A DNA stretch of 64,000 nt from NCBI GenBank assembly GCA_029990175.1, contig JARKIP010000005.1, positions 52,007,001 through 52,071,000 of the forward strand, written 5' to 3'. This stretch comes from Petunia secreta (lineage: Eukaryota > Streptophyta > Magnoliopsida > Solanales > Solanaceae). The notes under the pieces were generated by a model. That model was not told the DNA's origin and did not search any database. It saw only the letters and a list, made by a program, of their open reading frames with translations. The stretch's first letter is position 1; each line of letters starts with the position of its first letter. Shown one piece after another: positions 21,683 through 33,930 of this stretch. The translations under genes and the position numbers were made by a program.

Positions 21683-21697
21683 AATTCCCCTTTTTTT
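21683..21697 (-). other. Sirevirus 1 polypurine tract
   Basis: On the minus strand, AAAAAAAGGGGAATT immediately precedes the 3' LTR, after TTTGTCATCATC. Confidence 0.85.
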
Positions 21698-22139
21698 GAT
21701 GATGACAAATAAATATTGCCAAAGTATCTGGACATACAAAAACATAAAAGACACAGAAACAAAAATACATTTGAAAAGTTTAAAACAGACGAGTTAGGTC
21801 ACAAATACCCAAATATTTTTTTCTTCCCCCTTTTGGCATCATCGAAAAGATTCAAAATCCTGCAAGAACAAGTCAGTACTATCCAATCTAGAGTACAAGG
21901 CAATCAAGTCAACTTAATACACATGAATGAATCTAAGGGCCCAACCAGAATCAAATATATCATAAAAGGACCCAATTCAAATAAAATACATTTAAAACCA
22001 ATTATCCAGGGCGTGGCAAACACACAGCCCAATAAGTACACAACATAAAATGATTGTCTTAAAACACAAATCAAAGGAAGGACAAATAAGTAAGGAAAGC
22101 AGGGATTTGGACAAAGACATGGAAGGAAATGGGTAGGAC
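21698..22139 (-). other. Sirevirus 1 3' untranslated region
   Basis: Between the ORF3 stop and the purine tract. No coding motif. Confidence 0.6.
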
Positions 22140-24328
22140 TTAGGTCTTCAGGTTGAAGTGGTTGACAAGTGCCTCAATATTCCTTGAATTTTTGGCCCTT
22201 TCTACCACCAACTTGGCCTCATACTTGTGACACTCAATCTTCAAGGGATTAATTTCTTGATCCTTCACCTGCAACTACCTTTTTAGTTCAGCATTCTCTT
22301 CATCTACTTCCAACACATGCTGCTCTAATTCCTTCACAGCTGCAATTGCTTAATCAGGTCCAAATTCTTCACTTTCCTCAGGCTGCTCTTGCTTAACTTT
22401 CACTGGCCTCTTGGATGACCTATTCTCCTTGAAGAAATCATAGTTTTTAAGCACATTCTGACCAAATATCTGATGCAGAGTTGTCTTCTTTCCACCTTCC
22501 AAGGGCACCCCAAAGTGCTCAAAGACCTGATGCAGGATGTAGGAATGCACTAGAGAGTGTGGCTTTTGGTCAGTATCTGCAATCCTCTTTATATGTCTGA
22601 TGATCAAACCAGGCAGATTTATCTTTGTTCCTCTATCCAGCAGATCCATGTATGTTAAGTCAAGAGCACACGCCTTACTGTTTCTCTCCCCTCTAGGTAG
22701 CAGGAATCTATGGAAAAATTCAAAGAGTAACTGATGTGTAGGTTCCATCTCCTTCTTCTCAACCTTCCTTTCCTTCCTAAGTCTAGTGTTTCCTGAGAAT
22801 TTCTTCACAACACTTAGAGGAGTGACACCATAAGTTCTCTTTGGCCATTTCAGCTTGATGTACCTGCAATATCCTTCAGTAGGAACCTCAAGAATGACCC
22901 CTAACTCCTTCCTTCCAAACTCTATCTCCACCCGTTTGACCACAAAGAACACCCTTCTTGCAGCTACTCTACAATTTCTGTAGAACTCTCTGATCTCTTC
23001 AGCATATAGGAATCTATTTTCCTTTGCAAAGAGGTTTAGCCAACCTTGATCCTCTACTTTCCTCAACAAAGGCCTCATGTTATGCTCATTCAGGTCACTC
23101 AAAATGCTCCCAGCCAGTACTTGGTGCATAGCGAAGAAGGCTGCCCTGTCAACCTCTTCATCATACTCTTTCTTTTTCTTCTTACCATTTTCTTCACTGT
23201 CAGTGTCTGAATCAGTAGAGTCCACATAATCCCCATCCTCATCACTCTTCATCTTTTCTTCAGCAGTATTTTTCTCCTGCTTCTCTTCTACCTCCTTTTT
23301 CTCTTGCTTCTTCTCAAGCTTTGACATTTTTTCTACCTGCTGTCTCAGAGCAGACCTAGTAGCCACCCTCCTAGGTACTGCATGTACGGTAGGTTCTTTA
23401 TCTCCTTCATTCTCACCCTGAGAGTCTTCATAACTCTCATCTACCAGTCTGCTTTGGACACAACTTTTCTACCTTTCACCAGTCTTCTTCTCTTCTCTGT
23501 CATTGGCTTTGTTTCACTAACAAAAACTACTTCCTCTTCTTCCTCCTCTTCCATCAACTTCTCATCCTCCTCACCAAACTTTCTTTTCACACTTTTCTTT
23601 GGTTTTTCCACAACCTTTTTGCTGCTACCATCATCAGCTTGAATTTTCTCATCTTTGTTCTCCTCAGATCAGTCCAGCTAAGTTCTGCATCTTCAGCTAT
23701 AGCAGGAACTGAGAAAGAACTAGGTTCTTGACTCAATTCCTTTGTAGCTTCAGCAGAACTAGGTCCTCCACCCTCTGGACCTTTCAACACAGAGTCCACT
23801 TAAACCTTCTCGAGGGGAGCCGCCTCCAAACTAGGTTCGTCAACTGGGCCCTTTTGAGACTCTACAGAATCCTGCTCTCTTAGTTTTTCTAACATGTTTT
23901 CAACCACATTAACTTCCACCACCTTGTCAGTTACACCAGGAACATGAAAACCAACCCTAGGCACAAAATTCTCTAATGCCACTTGCACACTTCTCTCACT
24001 AACTTTCCCCCTATCAGTTTCACAACTAGGCTCTACTGATTCTACAATTTCATCTAGCCCTTTAACTAAATTATCAGTGCTCAATTTCCCAGGGCTTTTA
24101 ACAAAATCTAATGCAGTAGAACTAGTTTGAATCGAATCAGGTCTTACCTCAACTGATTTCTCATCGGGAACTGGTGATGCCGACGTCGGAGGTGAGGGTT
24201 TCACAACAACTTTCTTGGGCAATTCTTTTAGCAAGAGTAGAGGAAGGCGGTTTAAGAGAGGATTCTTTAGAGGTGTGGGTTTTCGAGGTTTTTGCCGGAG
24301 AGGCGGATGAAGATTATGCTTGAGACAT
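22140..24328 (-). pseudogene. Sirevirus 1 ORF3 (env-position ORF), broken
   Basis: A long ORF downstream of pol in the position where Sireviruses carry a third gene. It starts at 24,328 (MSQA) but has a stop at codon 5, a frame change near 24,230, stops at 23,800 and about 23,590, then a clean 338-codon stretch (23,366-22,350) ending EEFGPD, followed by a coiled-coil tail (VKELEQHVLEVDEENAELK) to 22,140. The middle holds acidic and KKKKK-type patches and a conserved globular block (QGWLNLFAKENRFLYAEEI, FYRNCRVAARR) like Pfam putative plant transposon protein domains. Element 2 has the homologous ORF at 48,266-50,262. No signal peptide or membrane segment is evident, so an envelope role is not supported. 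Confidence 0.75.
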
Positions 24329-24887
24329 GGTGTGGGTTTTGGTTAGGGTTTTGAGAGAAAGATTTTTCTGGTTTTGAACTAGAGAGAGAAAGTAATGGTA
24401 GGTTCAAGTTTCTCTAGGGAATAGGTAGTAATGATGGTGCTGTAAAGTAGATAAGCTTTTTAGAGTTTTGGGAAACCGGGAAAGTGTAGGATTTGACGGT
24501 TATTTCAAATAACTCATTAAGGCTTCTAGAATAAGTGGGGGTAGTTTGAGTTTTAAAATATGTAACTACAAAAGGAATTTTCCTAAAATTATGGGCGGTT
24601 ACACAGACATGGAAGGTTTCCTTGATGCACATTCACAAGTCAATCAATTTTACTCATGGTACTTAACATAAATAGCTGTATAGATGTAATGGTTCCTCAA
24701 GCTTGTATTGGTTCCTTCTACGTACTCAGTTGGTTCTTCCATGGGAACACATTAGACTACTCAAGTGGTACTTAGTTGAACAAGTATACTTAATCAACGT
24801 ACAGAGTTAGACTGGACAATAGCAACTATATATACAAGAAAAATAATGAACACTTAACTAGCCAAATCTTAAAGAACAAATGCTGGA
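24329..24887 (-). other. spacer between Sirevirus 1 pol and ORF3
   Basis: About 560 bp with no coding motif; probably the leader of a separate ORF3 message or a former intron region. Nothing further is recognised. Confidence 0.5.
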
Positions 24888-25749
24888 TCATCCATGTATT
24901 TTGGTCATCCCTAACTCCAACCTGTTCCTCTCAAATTGAACTTTGTTCAGTGCTTTGGTAAAGATGTCAGAAATTTGGTCCTCAGTCCTGCAGAATTCAT
25001 GGTGATTAGACCCTTTTCCACATCATCTCTAAGAAAATGGTGTCTAATATCAATGTGCTTGGTTCTTTTATGTTGTACTAGGTTCTTGGCAATGTTCACA
25101 GCACTTGTGTTGTCATAAAAAATAGGCACAACTCCGCATTTAATTCCAAAGTCCTCCAACTGCTGTTTGATCCATAGCAATTGGGAACAACATGATGCAG
25201 CAGCTACATACTCCGCTTCTGCAGTAGACAAGGCTACTGAATTCTGCTTCTTTGTAGCCCAAGAAACTAAGCAAGGACCAAAGAAATGTGCCATCCCTGA
25301 AGTGCTTTTCCTGTTCACCAGATGACCTGCATAATCAACATCAGCAAAACCAATCAATTCAAAAGTACCACCCCTAGGATACCATAGACATAATCCTGAG
25401 TTTCCTTCAAGTATCTCAAGATTCTCTTCACAGCTGTTAGATGTGACTCCTTTGGCTTGGACTGAAATCTAGCATACAGTCCCATACTGTATACAATATC
25501 AGGTCGACTCGATGTGAGATAGAGGAGTGAACCTATAATTCCTCTATATTTTGTCTCATTTGTAGAAAGACCTAGTTTATCCATATCCAGCTTTGTTCCA
25601 GGAGCAATAGGTATAGAAATTTCTTTTTCTCCTTCCATGTCTAACTTCTTTAGAAGCTCCTTGACATATTTCTGTTGATGAATCATAGTTCCTTCCGGGG
25701 TTTGTTTGATCTGCAATCCTAGAAAGAATTGAGTTCTCCCATCATACTC
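24888..25749 (-). pseudogene. Sirevirus 1 pol 3' part (RT end and RNase H)
   Basis: Minus-strand continuation of pol after the 470-bp patch. From 25,749: a block ending in FFLGLQIKQ-type sequence, KYVKELLKKLDMEG, KYRGIIGSLLYLTSSRPDI, then RNase H with VDYAGHLVNRKSTSGMAHF, KKQNSVALSTAEAEYVAAAS, IFYDNTSAVNIAKN and KRTKHIDIRHHFLRD. These carry the acidic residues of the RNase H active site. A frame change near 25,370 and another after HHFLRDDVEKGLI break it; the final stop TGA is at 24,888-24,890. A usual Copia RNase H length is otherwise conserved. Confidence 0.85.
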
Positions 25750-26219
25750 ATTTATGTGGTTGATTGTCATTTTGTCGGACGAAGCATATTGAGGTTGGTT
25801 GTCATTTTTTCGAGAATGAAATCCTTGGAAGCACAACCTGTCTCGGACACATACCAACGGATACTCAAGTTAGAGATATTTTCACAAAGGCTCTTGGACG
25901 AGCACAGTTCGACTACTTCCTTGACAAGTTGGGTATGGAGAATTCTCATGCTCCAATTTGAGGGGGGTAATGGTGTATATGTAAATAGTATAGGTTTTAG
26001 AGACTAAGTTGTAATTAGTTAGCTAGGTTTTTATTATTGGGCCAGGCCCATTAGCTATGTTTGTACTTGTATATCAACCTCATTGATGGATGAGAAAATG
26101 TGAGAAGTTTCACCCCAAAATTTGTGTCTTGTTGTGTCAATTTTACCACTAATCTATGGTCGTGTTTTAGAAACTTCTATCAGATTCGACTTCAATTAAG
26201 AAGCAACTTATTGGAGCTT
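25750..26219 (+). repeat. 470-bp patch copied from Copia locus, inside Sirevirus 1 RT
   Basis: This plus-strand patch contains the last ~60 codons of the small Copia RNase H (ILGSTTCLGHIPTDTQ; DIFTKALGRAQFDYFLDKLG), a stop, the GAGGGGGGTAA tract, the LTR (about 25,980-26,150) and the 67-bp flank found at 856-922. It replaces about nine codons of Sirevirus pol between ELCK(G)F and MSMMGEL. At its left edge GGTTGATTGTCATTTTGTCG is followed by CGAAGCATATTGAGGTTGGT, a slipped re-copy. This is the pattern of filler DNA made during break repair. Confidence 0.8.
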
Positions 26220-28593
26220 AAATCCCTTGCACAATTCCTCATCAGTGGCTCCAAAAATAATGTCATCAACATATACCTGAACCACCAATAGATCCTTTCC
26301 TTTCCTCTTCAGGAATAATGTGTTGTCAATTCTTCCTCTTGAAAATCTATTCTTAAGCACAAACCCTGATAATCTCTCATACCAGGCTCTAGGAGCTTGT
26401 TTCAGCCCATAGAGTGCCTTATCAAGTTTGTAAACATGATCAGGAAATTCACTGTTCACGAAACCTGGAGGCTGGATCACATATACTTCTTCATTCAGAT
26501 ATCCATTCAACAAAGCACTCTTCACATCCATCTGATATAGTGTAAACTCCATGTATGCAGCAAAGGCAATTAACATTCTTATGGCTTCTATCCTGTCTAC
26601 TGGGGCTAAGGTCTCATCATAGTCAATTCCTTCCTCTTGACTATATCCTTGGACTACCAGTCTAGCTTTGTTTCTTGTCACTATGCCATGTTCATCCAGT
26701 TTATTTCTGAACACCCATTTTGTTCCAATGATTGATATGTCCTTTGGCTTAGGAGACAGATGCCAGACTTTTCTTCTTTCAAATTGATGTAGTTCATCCT
26801 GCATGGTTAGGATCCAATCAGGATTTTCCAAGGCTTTTTTTACATTCTTTGGCTCCATAGATGATAGGAAGGCAAAGAATGCACATAAGTTCTTCAAGGC
26901 AGATCTAGTCATAATTCCAATATCTAACTCAGATAGCACATTATCCAGAAGATGAGAACTTTGATGTTTCCATGGTTGACGTTGTATGTGATAAGAAGAA
27001 CCTTCAGCGACATCTAGAGAAGGTTCTTCCCGATCATTAGATTCATCAACTTTATGTGCTGTTCCACCTGACATGTTGACTCCATGTTCCCTTTGAGTTG
27101 GATTTCCATCTTTTTCATATGGTTCCTCCTTTTCCTCTGGGTCCTCAGCGTTGCCTGTATAATCTTCTCGAGCAAGACCAATAGCCCGATCATCTACTTC
27201 TTTTTCATTAATTTCCTTATCCGACTCATCAAATACCACATGCATACTCTCATCTACTGTTTGTGTTCTCTTGTTAAACACTTTGTAAGACTTGCTTTGG
27301 GTAGAGTACCCAAGAAATATTGCCTCATAACTTCTTGCATCAAATTTTCCCAAAGGTTCCTTACCGTGGTTGCGAACAAAGCATTTACACCAAAGGGCCT
27401 CAGATGTGCAATATTCGGTTCCTTCCTCTGAGAAGTTCACAGGGAGTCTTGTCAAGAATGGCCCTTATGGAACACCTGTTCAGCAAGTAACATGCAGTGT
27501 TTATAGCTTTAGCCCAGAAGTTCCTTGCAAGACCGCTTGATAACAATATGGTTCTTGCCATATCCTCCAGAGACCAGTTCTTCCTTTCAACTACTCCATT
27601 TTGCTGTGGAGTTCTTGGTGCAGAGAAATTATGATCAATACTGTGTTTGCTATAATTCTCAGAGAATTTTATGTTTTTGAACTCCATGCGGTGGTCAGAT
27701 CTGATGCTGAAGAATTCCAGACTCAACCTTTTCTGCACAACTCCTGCCCAATTCTTGAAGCTATCAAAGGCTTCATCTTTAGATGCCAAGAACAGGGTCC
27801 ATGTATACCTTTAGTAATCATCAACTATCACGAACACGAACCTCTTTCCTTCTCTGCTCCTGACTCTCATGGGTCCACATAAATCCATATGTATCAGTTC
27901 CAGTGGCTTTGATGTTCTTACCACCTTTTTGAATTTGAAGAATGATCTCACATGTTTCCCTTTATCACAAGCATCACACATCTTTATGTTTTCAAATTTC
28001 TTGTTTGGCAATCCACGAACCAGCTCCTTTGACGCTAACTTATTGAGCTGTGACAAACTAGCATGTCCCATTCTTTTGTGCCACAACTGAGAATCACTTT
28101 CTTGAACATTCAAGCATATTAATATATTTTCGTTCAGTGATTTCAGTGATGCTTTGTACACATTGTTGACCTTTTTTCCTTCAATGACAATCTCTCCACT
28201 CTGCAGGTTCTTCACAATACACCCTACATATGAGAAGCTCACTTTATTTCCTCGGCCGTGCAGTTGAGAAATACTCAGCAAATTGTGTCGAAGACCATCA
28301 ACAGAATATACATTTTCAATTGCATGATCTAGAGATCTCCCAACACATTTTCAATTGCATGATCTAGAGATCTCCCAACTTTTCGAATTCCCACAATCTG
28401 ACCACTTTTTCCTCCTCCCAAGGCTACATTGCATCCTTGAAATGATGCGAGTGAGAGAAAATTCCTTCTGTCTCCAGTCATATGTCTTGAACAACCATTG
28501 TCAAGAATCCAACTTGGGTTGTTCACTCTCACTCCAGCCTGCAAAACAAATCAAGGGCTAGTTTTAGGAACCCAGACAAGCTTGGGTCCCTTC
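26220..28593 (-). pseudogene. Sirevirus 1 pol 5' part (protease, integrase, RT)
   Basis: Order on the minus strand: protease near 28,540-28,300 (WILDNGCSRHMTGD, where the usual DSG is DNG); GAG-pre-integrase and the integrase zinc region (LWHKRMGHASLSQLN, CDACDKGKH) at 28,281-27,950; integrase core with HMDLCGP, SDHRMEF (usual DHGTEF altered) and PQQNGVVERKN to 27,400; then RT at 27,455-26,220 with GTKWVFRNKLDEHG, VQGYSQEEGIDYDET, VKSALLNGYLNEEVY and the YVDD catalytic motif. Breaks: a 35-bp tandem duplication at 28,310-28,379 that shifts frame, a stop near 27,808, a shift near 27,430, and the 470-bp patch that ends the RT. Confidence 0.88.
28310..28379. repeat. 35-bp tandem duplication in Sirevirus 1 pol
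   Basis: The unit beginning ACATTTTCAATTGCATGATC occurs twice in a row (28,310-28,344 and 28,345-28,379). As 35 is not a multiple of 3, it shifts the frame between protease and integrase. Confidence 0.9.
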
Positions 28594-30865
28594 TTATGAG
28601 AAAATAGATATCAAATCTATCTTATCCCATACAGGTAAAGTACTCCTCTTATTTTTGGTCTTTGCCTTGCTTGGATTCATGCACCTTTGTCTATAATTCC
28701 CAGTTTTGCTACAGAAGGTACATAACATGTTACAAGGCAAACCCACATATTTACTTTTTGGATTACATGGAGGCAAGGGTTTCTTGAATCCTAGCCCTTG
28801 TTTTCCTTTGTTATGGTTTTCAAGAACCCAATTCATTTCCTCAGAGGTTTAGTTCCATTCTGTTAATCTGGTAAGCTCATAGTCAGTTTTTTCAACCCTT
28901 TGTTTGAGAACCCTATTTTTCTCAGTTTCCTGATAGAGGATTTCATTTGTTCTTTTAAGCTCATCTTCAAGAAAAGTTTGAACTTCACTGATTACTTGCT
29001 TACCATTAACACTTTCCTTTAACTGATTTAATTCGATTTCAAGTTCTAACATCTTAGAGTTCGACACAAGAGCCTGTCCTTTCAGAACAATATTAATTTC
29101 TTCAAGTTCGATATTTTGTTCTTGAAGATTCTTGTGTTTTTCTCTTATATCACTCATATTTTCAGTCAATTTATCTTTCTTAGCTTTTACCTTTTCATAA
29201 CCCTCAATTAAGGTGGCAGTTACTAAGATCAAGTTTTCAGTAGAGTATGTGTGCAGGTTTTCTTTTAGTTCAGAAAGACATACCTCTGCTGAGTGAGCGG
29301 CTTCTTCTCCATCGGTTGCCATGAGGACTGATTCTTTCTTCTGATCATCTTCTGTGTACGTCTCTTTCAACTTCTCCCAAATTTTTTGGCAGACTTGTAT
29401 TCCAGCACCTTTGTTAGCACATCAGGCGTCAACCCTTTTCTCAAGTATAACACAGCTTTGGCATTTGCTTGCAGCCAATCTAAATCTTGAGGATCAAGTT
29501 CTTCTACCAGCTTTGGAACCAAGGATCCATTTGCTACTCTCTTCACAAGTACATGAGGTCATCGTTTTACGATCAGCCAGAGACTATAATCCATCGTTTG
29601 AAGGAAGACTTTCATTTTTTTCTTCCACCATTTATACCTTGTTCCATTAAACACAGGTGACTTAGAGGGATCTCTTCCTCCTCTAAAATCCCGTGGATCT
29701 TCCTCGTCTGAATTCTTACTTGATACTCCCATTAATGCTAGTGGAGACTCATCCTCAGATTCCTTTTCTTGGTCAGATTCACTATCAGTAGGTCCCCATG
29801 TAGCATAAAAGGCTTCATTCCTCTTCCTTCTTTCTGCTCTGAAGTTTGGAGGTCGTCTGAATTTCTTCTTCTCTTTATCAGTATCTTTTGAAGCCTCCCT
29901 CTCCTTCTCCTTTGTAGCTCTATTCTTCATCCACTCAACTTCTCATATTGGACAGTCCACAACTCCATGATCTTTCTTGAACATTTAAAGCACCCTGAGT
30001 AGTCTGGGCTGTCAACAATGTTATATATACCAAAGTTTTCTTTGTTGTTTCTTTTGAATCCTTTGAACTTCCCCAGATTAAATTTCTGCCTCAAGGCACT
30101 GACCATAGCAGCTTCGACTAATTGCAAGTCAACATATTCCTCAGATTCATCAGCTGCTTCAAGTGCAAGAGTCTTGTCCTTCTTGGATACTGGTTTGCTC
30201 TTTGATTCCTTCATCATCTCATGTGTTTTCAAGCTTCCAATAAGTTCTTCAAGTTTGATGGATCTGAGAGGTTTGGACTCAAATATAGCAGTCATTTTGG
30301 GTTCTCAGACATCAGGAAGTACATTTAGAACCTTGTCTACCATTTCTACTTCCGGCAGCTCCATATCTAGAGACCTCATCTCGTTTGTGATAATAGTCAA
30401 CCTTGTCATCATATCTTATATTGACTCCTTCACTCCCATGGTGAACAACTCAAATTGTCTTTTCAGCATTCTTCTCTTGGAATCCTTAACTTCAGTAGTT
30501 CCTTCATACGCAACTTCCTGGGCATCCTAAATTTCCTTAGCCGTCTTATAAGATGAAACTCTATTGAACTCTTCAGGACCAAGCCCATAAATTACCAATC
30601 GTTAGGCTTTGTGGTTCTTTTCAACCATCTTGTAGTCAGCATCATTGAACTCCTCTTTTGTTTTGGGTTCTTCTCGAGCAGCAGCTCCTTCCCCAACTAC
30701 TTTGGTCAGTATCAAGTTTCCTTCATACACTATCAACCAAAGTTGATAATCTTCAGCAAAAATATAGTTCTTTATTCTGTTCTTCCACCAAGCGTAGTAC
30801 TGCCCATTAAACTGTGGGGGCCTCAGAACCGACTGTCCTTCAGTGATAGTAGGTAGTGCACTCAT
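28594..30865 (-). pseudogene. Sirevirus 1 gag, chimeric and broken
   Basis: Starts at 30,865 (MSALPTITEGQSVLRPPQFN), with a Copia gag-polypeptide (UBN2-type) domain (YYAWWKNRIKNYIFAEDYQL). Stops occur at 30,602, near 30,525 and about 30,300. From 30,295 the gag middle continues (LEELIGSLKTHEMM), with a zinc knuckle near 29,980 split by a one-base shift. At about 29,690-29,340 a second, different UBN2-type N-terminus is present (FNGTRYKWWKKKMKVFLQTM), breaking into the acidic region. A coiled coil follows (29,370-28,849, KVKAKKDKLTENMSDIREKH), then a second knuckle whose His is Asn (CTFCSKTGNYRQRC). Gag normally forms the particle shell; the doubled domain is unusual. Confidence 0.8.
29340..29690 (-). 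other. inserted second gag N-terminal domain
   Basis: Within Sirevirus 1 gag, a block starting GGRDPSKSPVFNGTRYKWW and including DLDWLQANAKAVLYLRKGL and EKLKETYTED repeats the UBN2-type gag domain already present at 30,865-30,600, but with clearly different sequence. It is bounded by acidic gag sequence (SSKNSDEE) and by the coiled coil. A gag fragment of another Copia element has therefore been incorporated in the same orientation. Confidence 0.65.
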
Positions 30866-30906
30866 GATTTGATCCTTCTCAAGGTGTTAACCTAAAGGGA
30901 GAAGAC

Positions 30907-30920
30907 CTGCTCTGATACCA
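30907..30920 (-). other. Sirevirus 1 primer binding site
   Basis: On the minus strand TGGTATCAGAGCAGG lies 2 bp inside the 5' LTR; it matches the 3' end of initiator tRNA-Met. Confidence 0.85.
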
Positions 30921-30922
30921 CT

Positions 30923-31828
30923 TGTTATACTCTAAGCACCTGCTACAGACACGAGAAGGGGGGAGGGAGGTTGAATAGTGTCCTCTGATTTTCGTCCAAG
31001 AACCAGATTCTTATTGTCTAGAACCTTGTCCTTATCGCAACAGTTTTCGCGACAAACACCTCAGCACACACAAATTGCAAAATTAAAGAACACGATGTTT
31101 TTACGTGGAAAACTCCTTGCTCAAGGGAGAAAAACCACGACCCACACTTTGGGATTTTTGAAACAATCCACTTACACAAAGAGCAAGTTTTAGATTACAA
31201 AACTCTGTGACCAAGGGGCTGCAGTCTAGACCCTAATCACTCAACAAAGCTAAACTCTAGCTTTACAAAGTAATCACAAGATTCACCTAATACAGTTGCT
31301 TCTAAGCTAAGCATGTAGGTAAAAACAGTTTTAGCACAAAACAACCACAACTCCAAACAAGAACCTAGACAGAATATCTAAGTTGAACTATTTAACCTTC
31401 AACAGTTGTCTTAACCAGTTAAGTCACTTTGAAAGTTATTGGATCACTTTTTGATTGCTCTCAACTGTCGTCGTAAATAACTGAATAGCGGATGCCTCAA
31501 TTACTAGCTTTTATAAGGGCTTCGTAACCCTAGTAGTATTCCACAAGAAAACCTTGTAAATATGGCAAGACAAGATTTCATGTGACTCTTTCCTTGTTTA
31601 GCTCAAACTCTTATTCATACTTCAAAGACACAGCCGCGGCACAACCTCTTTTAGCTGACTAGGATGCATAATAGTTCACGCGCCACTGTTCCTAGTTCTA
31701 CAAGGATTTACATTCCATAATCTTTTCGATCAGTTGTGCCCTTCTTCATAAGGAACAAGTTCTCCTCCAGAACTACTAGGTCCTTCTAGGTTCTTCGTTT
31801 GTCATTCTTCAAAACATTCCGCTCAACA
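30923..31828 (-). repeat. Sirevirus 1 5' LTR (906 bp)
   Basis: Plus-strand ends TGTTATACTC and CCGCTCAACA; homologous along its length to 20,773-21,682 and followed by ACTAC. Confidence 0.9.
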
Positions 31829-33428
31829 ACTACTACTAGCAACTACAAGTACCGACAAGTCTGGATATGTAAAAGATACAGAAGCAGATACATAATGATA
31901 CAACATTAAGCTTTCAAAACGATCTAAAGTACGCCCTTTCTTGGGTCTAGAAGTTTTACATGATTATTTAAAGCTGGGTTTCCCGACTCAGATAATATCC
32001 GCCTGTAATAAACACTTGAATTTGGTTAGCATGCAAGTTCTTTAGAGGTACTACCTCAATTTGTCAAGTAGCTGATTCAGATGGAAATAATAACTGCAAC
32101 TTATCTGAATTCCACCCTCTCATTTTCAATTCCAGAAAGTAGAACCAAAAGGTTAAAATATCCAAATTGATATGACGTTAATGCAAGAGCAATGAAGTCG
32201 TCAACCGTAACTAGAACTGCTACTTCCTTAATTAGTTCAGTTGTAATTCATGTAACTTAATTTGAACTCTCTTGAAACATTAAAGCAATTAACGTATTAA
32301 TGATACAATAAATTCTTTTGGTCACAAAAGATAGAGACTATTTTTTATTTTGTTATGTACTTACACTACATTCAATATATCATTTTAATTTAATTGAACT
32401 AAAAAAAAAAATCTAACAATAAAATTGAAATGCAGACGACACGTACTACTCATTTTTAAAAAACAGAAGATAAAATATGCTACTCATTAAATTATTAGGA
32501 GTATCTAATTAAAAGTAAAAACTTCAGAATACGCCACCATCCTAGTGATCAAAATCATACCAACGGAAGCACAATAATCCACGGCCTAATTCAGATATTG
32601 ATCCTCAACCCCAAATCTTGCTATATTTAAACACGTTTTTGAAGAAGACGCGGGAATTGAAGCATTATTAATCATACTCAATTCATCAGCTCTCATTGTT
32701 ACACTAGTGAAGAATGCCTATGCTTAATGCCAATTTTTTTTTTTTTTTGGGTTCTACTTTTGCTCTTTTAATTTATTCATGATAATTTTAATTAAGAAAA
32801 AATTATTTGACATTTTCTAATAAGGTGACTTCACAAGAAATTAACTCATTAAGAGTGTTTGATTGAAAAAAGTGGTTGTTTTCTCTTCTTAAAATTGCCT
32901 CCTCAATTGTTAGTAACTTTTTAAAAGTTGTTTTTCGTATATGTGTGATTAATATCCAATTTTAGCATGTGTGTGATTGATATCTTTTTTTCCTTTAAAT
33001 TATCCAAGCAAATTGCACAATCCATCATTTAAAAATTATACTCAACTTTCTCTTACATTAAGAGTTGTACTCATTTAAAGTTACAGAATGTTTCACTATG
33101 TCTTCTTTTTCCATTAACATTTTCGATTTGCTCTAAACTATTTCTCACTATTAAATACTGCTATCAATACTACTCTTTAAATATAAACTTTAGGTCGGTA
33201 TGGGCACGTACCAACTGGAGAAAATGAACGAAAAGTTACACCCATCAAATTAGAATATTTCTAATTTGAAGCGGTACTACTTTTGATTTTAAGATACTTT
33301 ACCTTATTTATTAATTTTATCTACAGTCACCTACAACTGGGAGCCTTAATACGCTTCGATGCTTAGGTCGAATGATTATTTAACTCTCATTTTTCTTTTC
33401 TTGACCTTTTCAGGAAGCGGAGGGAGCG
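31829..33428. other. anonymous AT-rich DNA
   Basis: About 1.6 kb with no recognisable frame, repeat or RNA gene. It begins with the right ACTAC target duplication, so its first part is the continuation of the pre-insertion DNA at 20,772. A poly-T run lies at 32,732-32,748. A TATATTTAAAC motif near 32,620 and an ATG at about 32,715 were considered as a promoter and start, but the frame is short. Confidence 0.5.
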
Positions 33429-33692
33429 GACTTACCGTTCTTGGGGCCTCATCATTCACCCATGACCACTGGAGGGATGGATGAAATGGTGTAAAGTGAG
33501 AGAAAAGAGGGGAAAAGACCTCCCAAGTCTTAATAGAAGGATAGGGGACAAGACCAAGTCAAAGGGTCATTAGCTTAAGTGAGGGTTGAAGTGAATTGTT
33601 TAAAAACTTGTGGGTATAATTAAAAGTTTTTATATTTACGAAAACACCCACTTTTCAAAAAAATTCAGATTTTGAATTTCCCTCCTTTCCAC

Positions 33693-33930
33693 CCACTTTT
33701 ACACTCTCTTTCCTTATTCTATCATTTCAAATTTTATTTCTCTCTCTCTTCTCTCTTTCTTCCTCTTTTCTCTTCTTCCTTTTCATTCTTTCTTCTAAAT
33801 TTCCTTTCAAATTTCATTTTATCACCATCTATATTAATTTTTTTCTTTTTTTCTGTATCCATTTTGTTTCTTCTTCATCCCCGTTTTATCCCTTTTCATT
33901 TTTTTAATTCTAATCATTTTATACATCTTT
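33693..33930 (+). repeat. polypyrimidine tract
   Basis: Nearly all T and C on the plus strand, including TCTCTCTCTCTTCTCTC around 33,741. Such tracts can form triplex DNA. The 136-codon frame read through it is a composition artefact. Confidence 0.8.

Larger units (their letters stand above)
20773..31828 (-). mobile_element. Sirevirus-type Copia element 1 (gag, pol, ORF3)
   Basis: A full-length minus-strand element: 5' LTR 30,923-31,828, primer site TGGTATCAGAGCAGG, gag, pol in Copia order (protease, integrase, RT, RNase H), a third ORF, purine tract and 3' LTR 20,773-21,682. ACTAC flanks it at 20,768-20,772 and 31,829-31,833. Large gag with coiled coil, a long ORF after pol and the TTTGTCATCATCAAAAA purine tract are Sirevirus traits. 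The LTRs differ noticeably (by eye near 8-10%), so it is older than the tandem duplication that copied part of its LTR. All frames are broken. Confidence 0.9.

Noticed and set aside
32600..32760. Possible host promoter and start codon (TATATTTAAAC, then ATG)
   Set aside because: The frame closes quickly in a poly-T run and no exon structure or protein motif follows.
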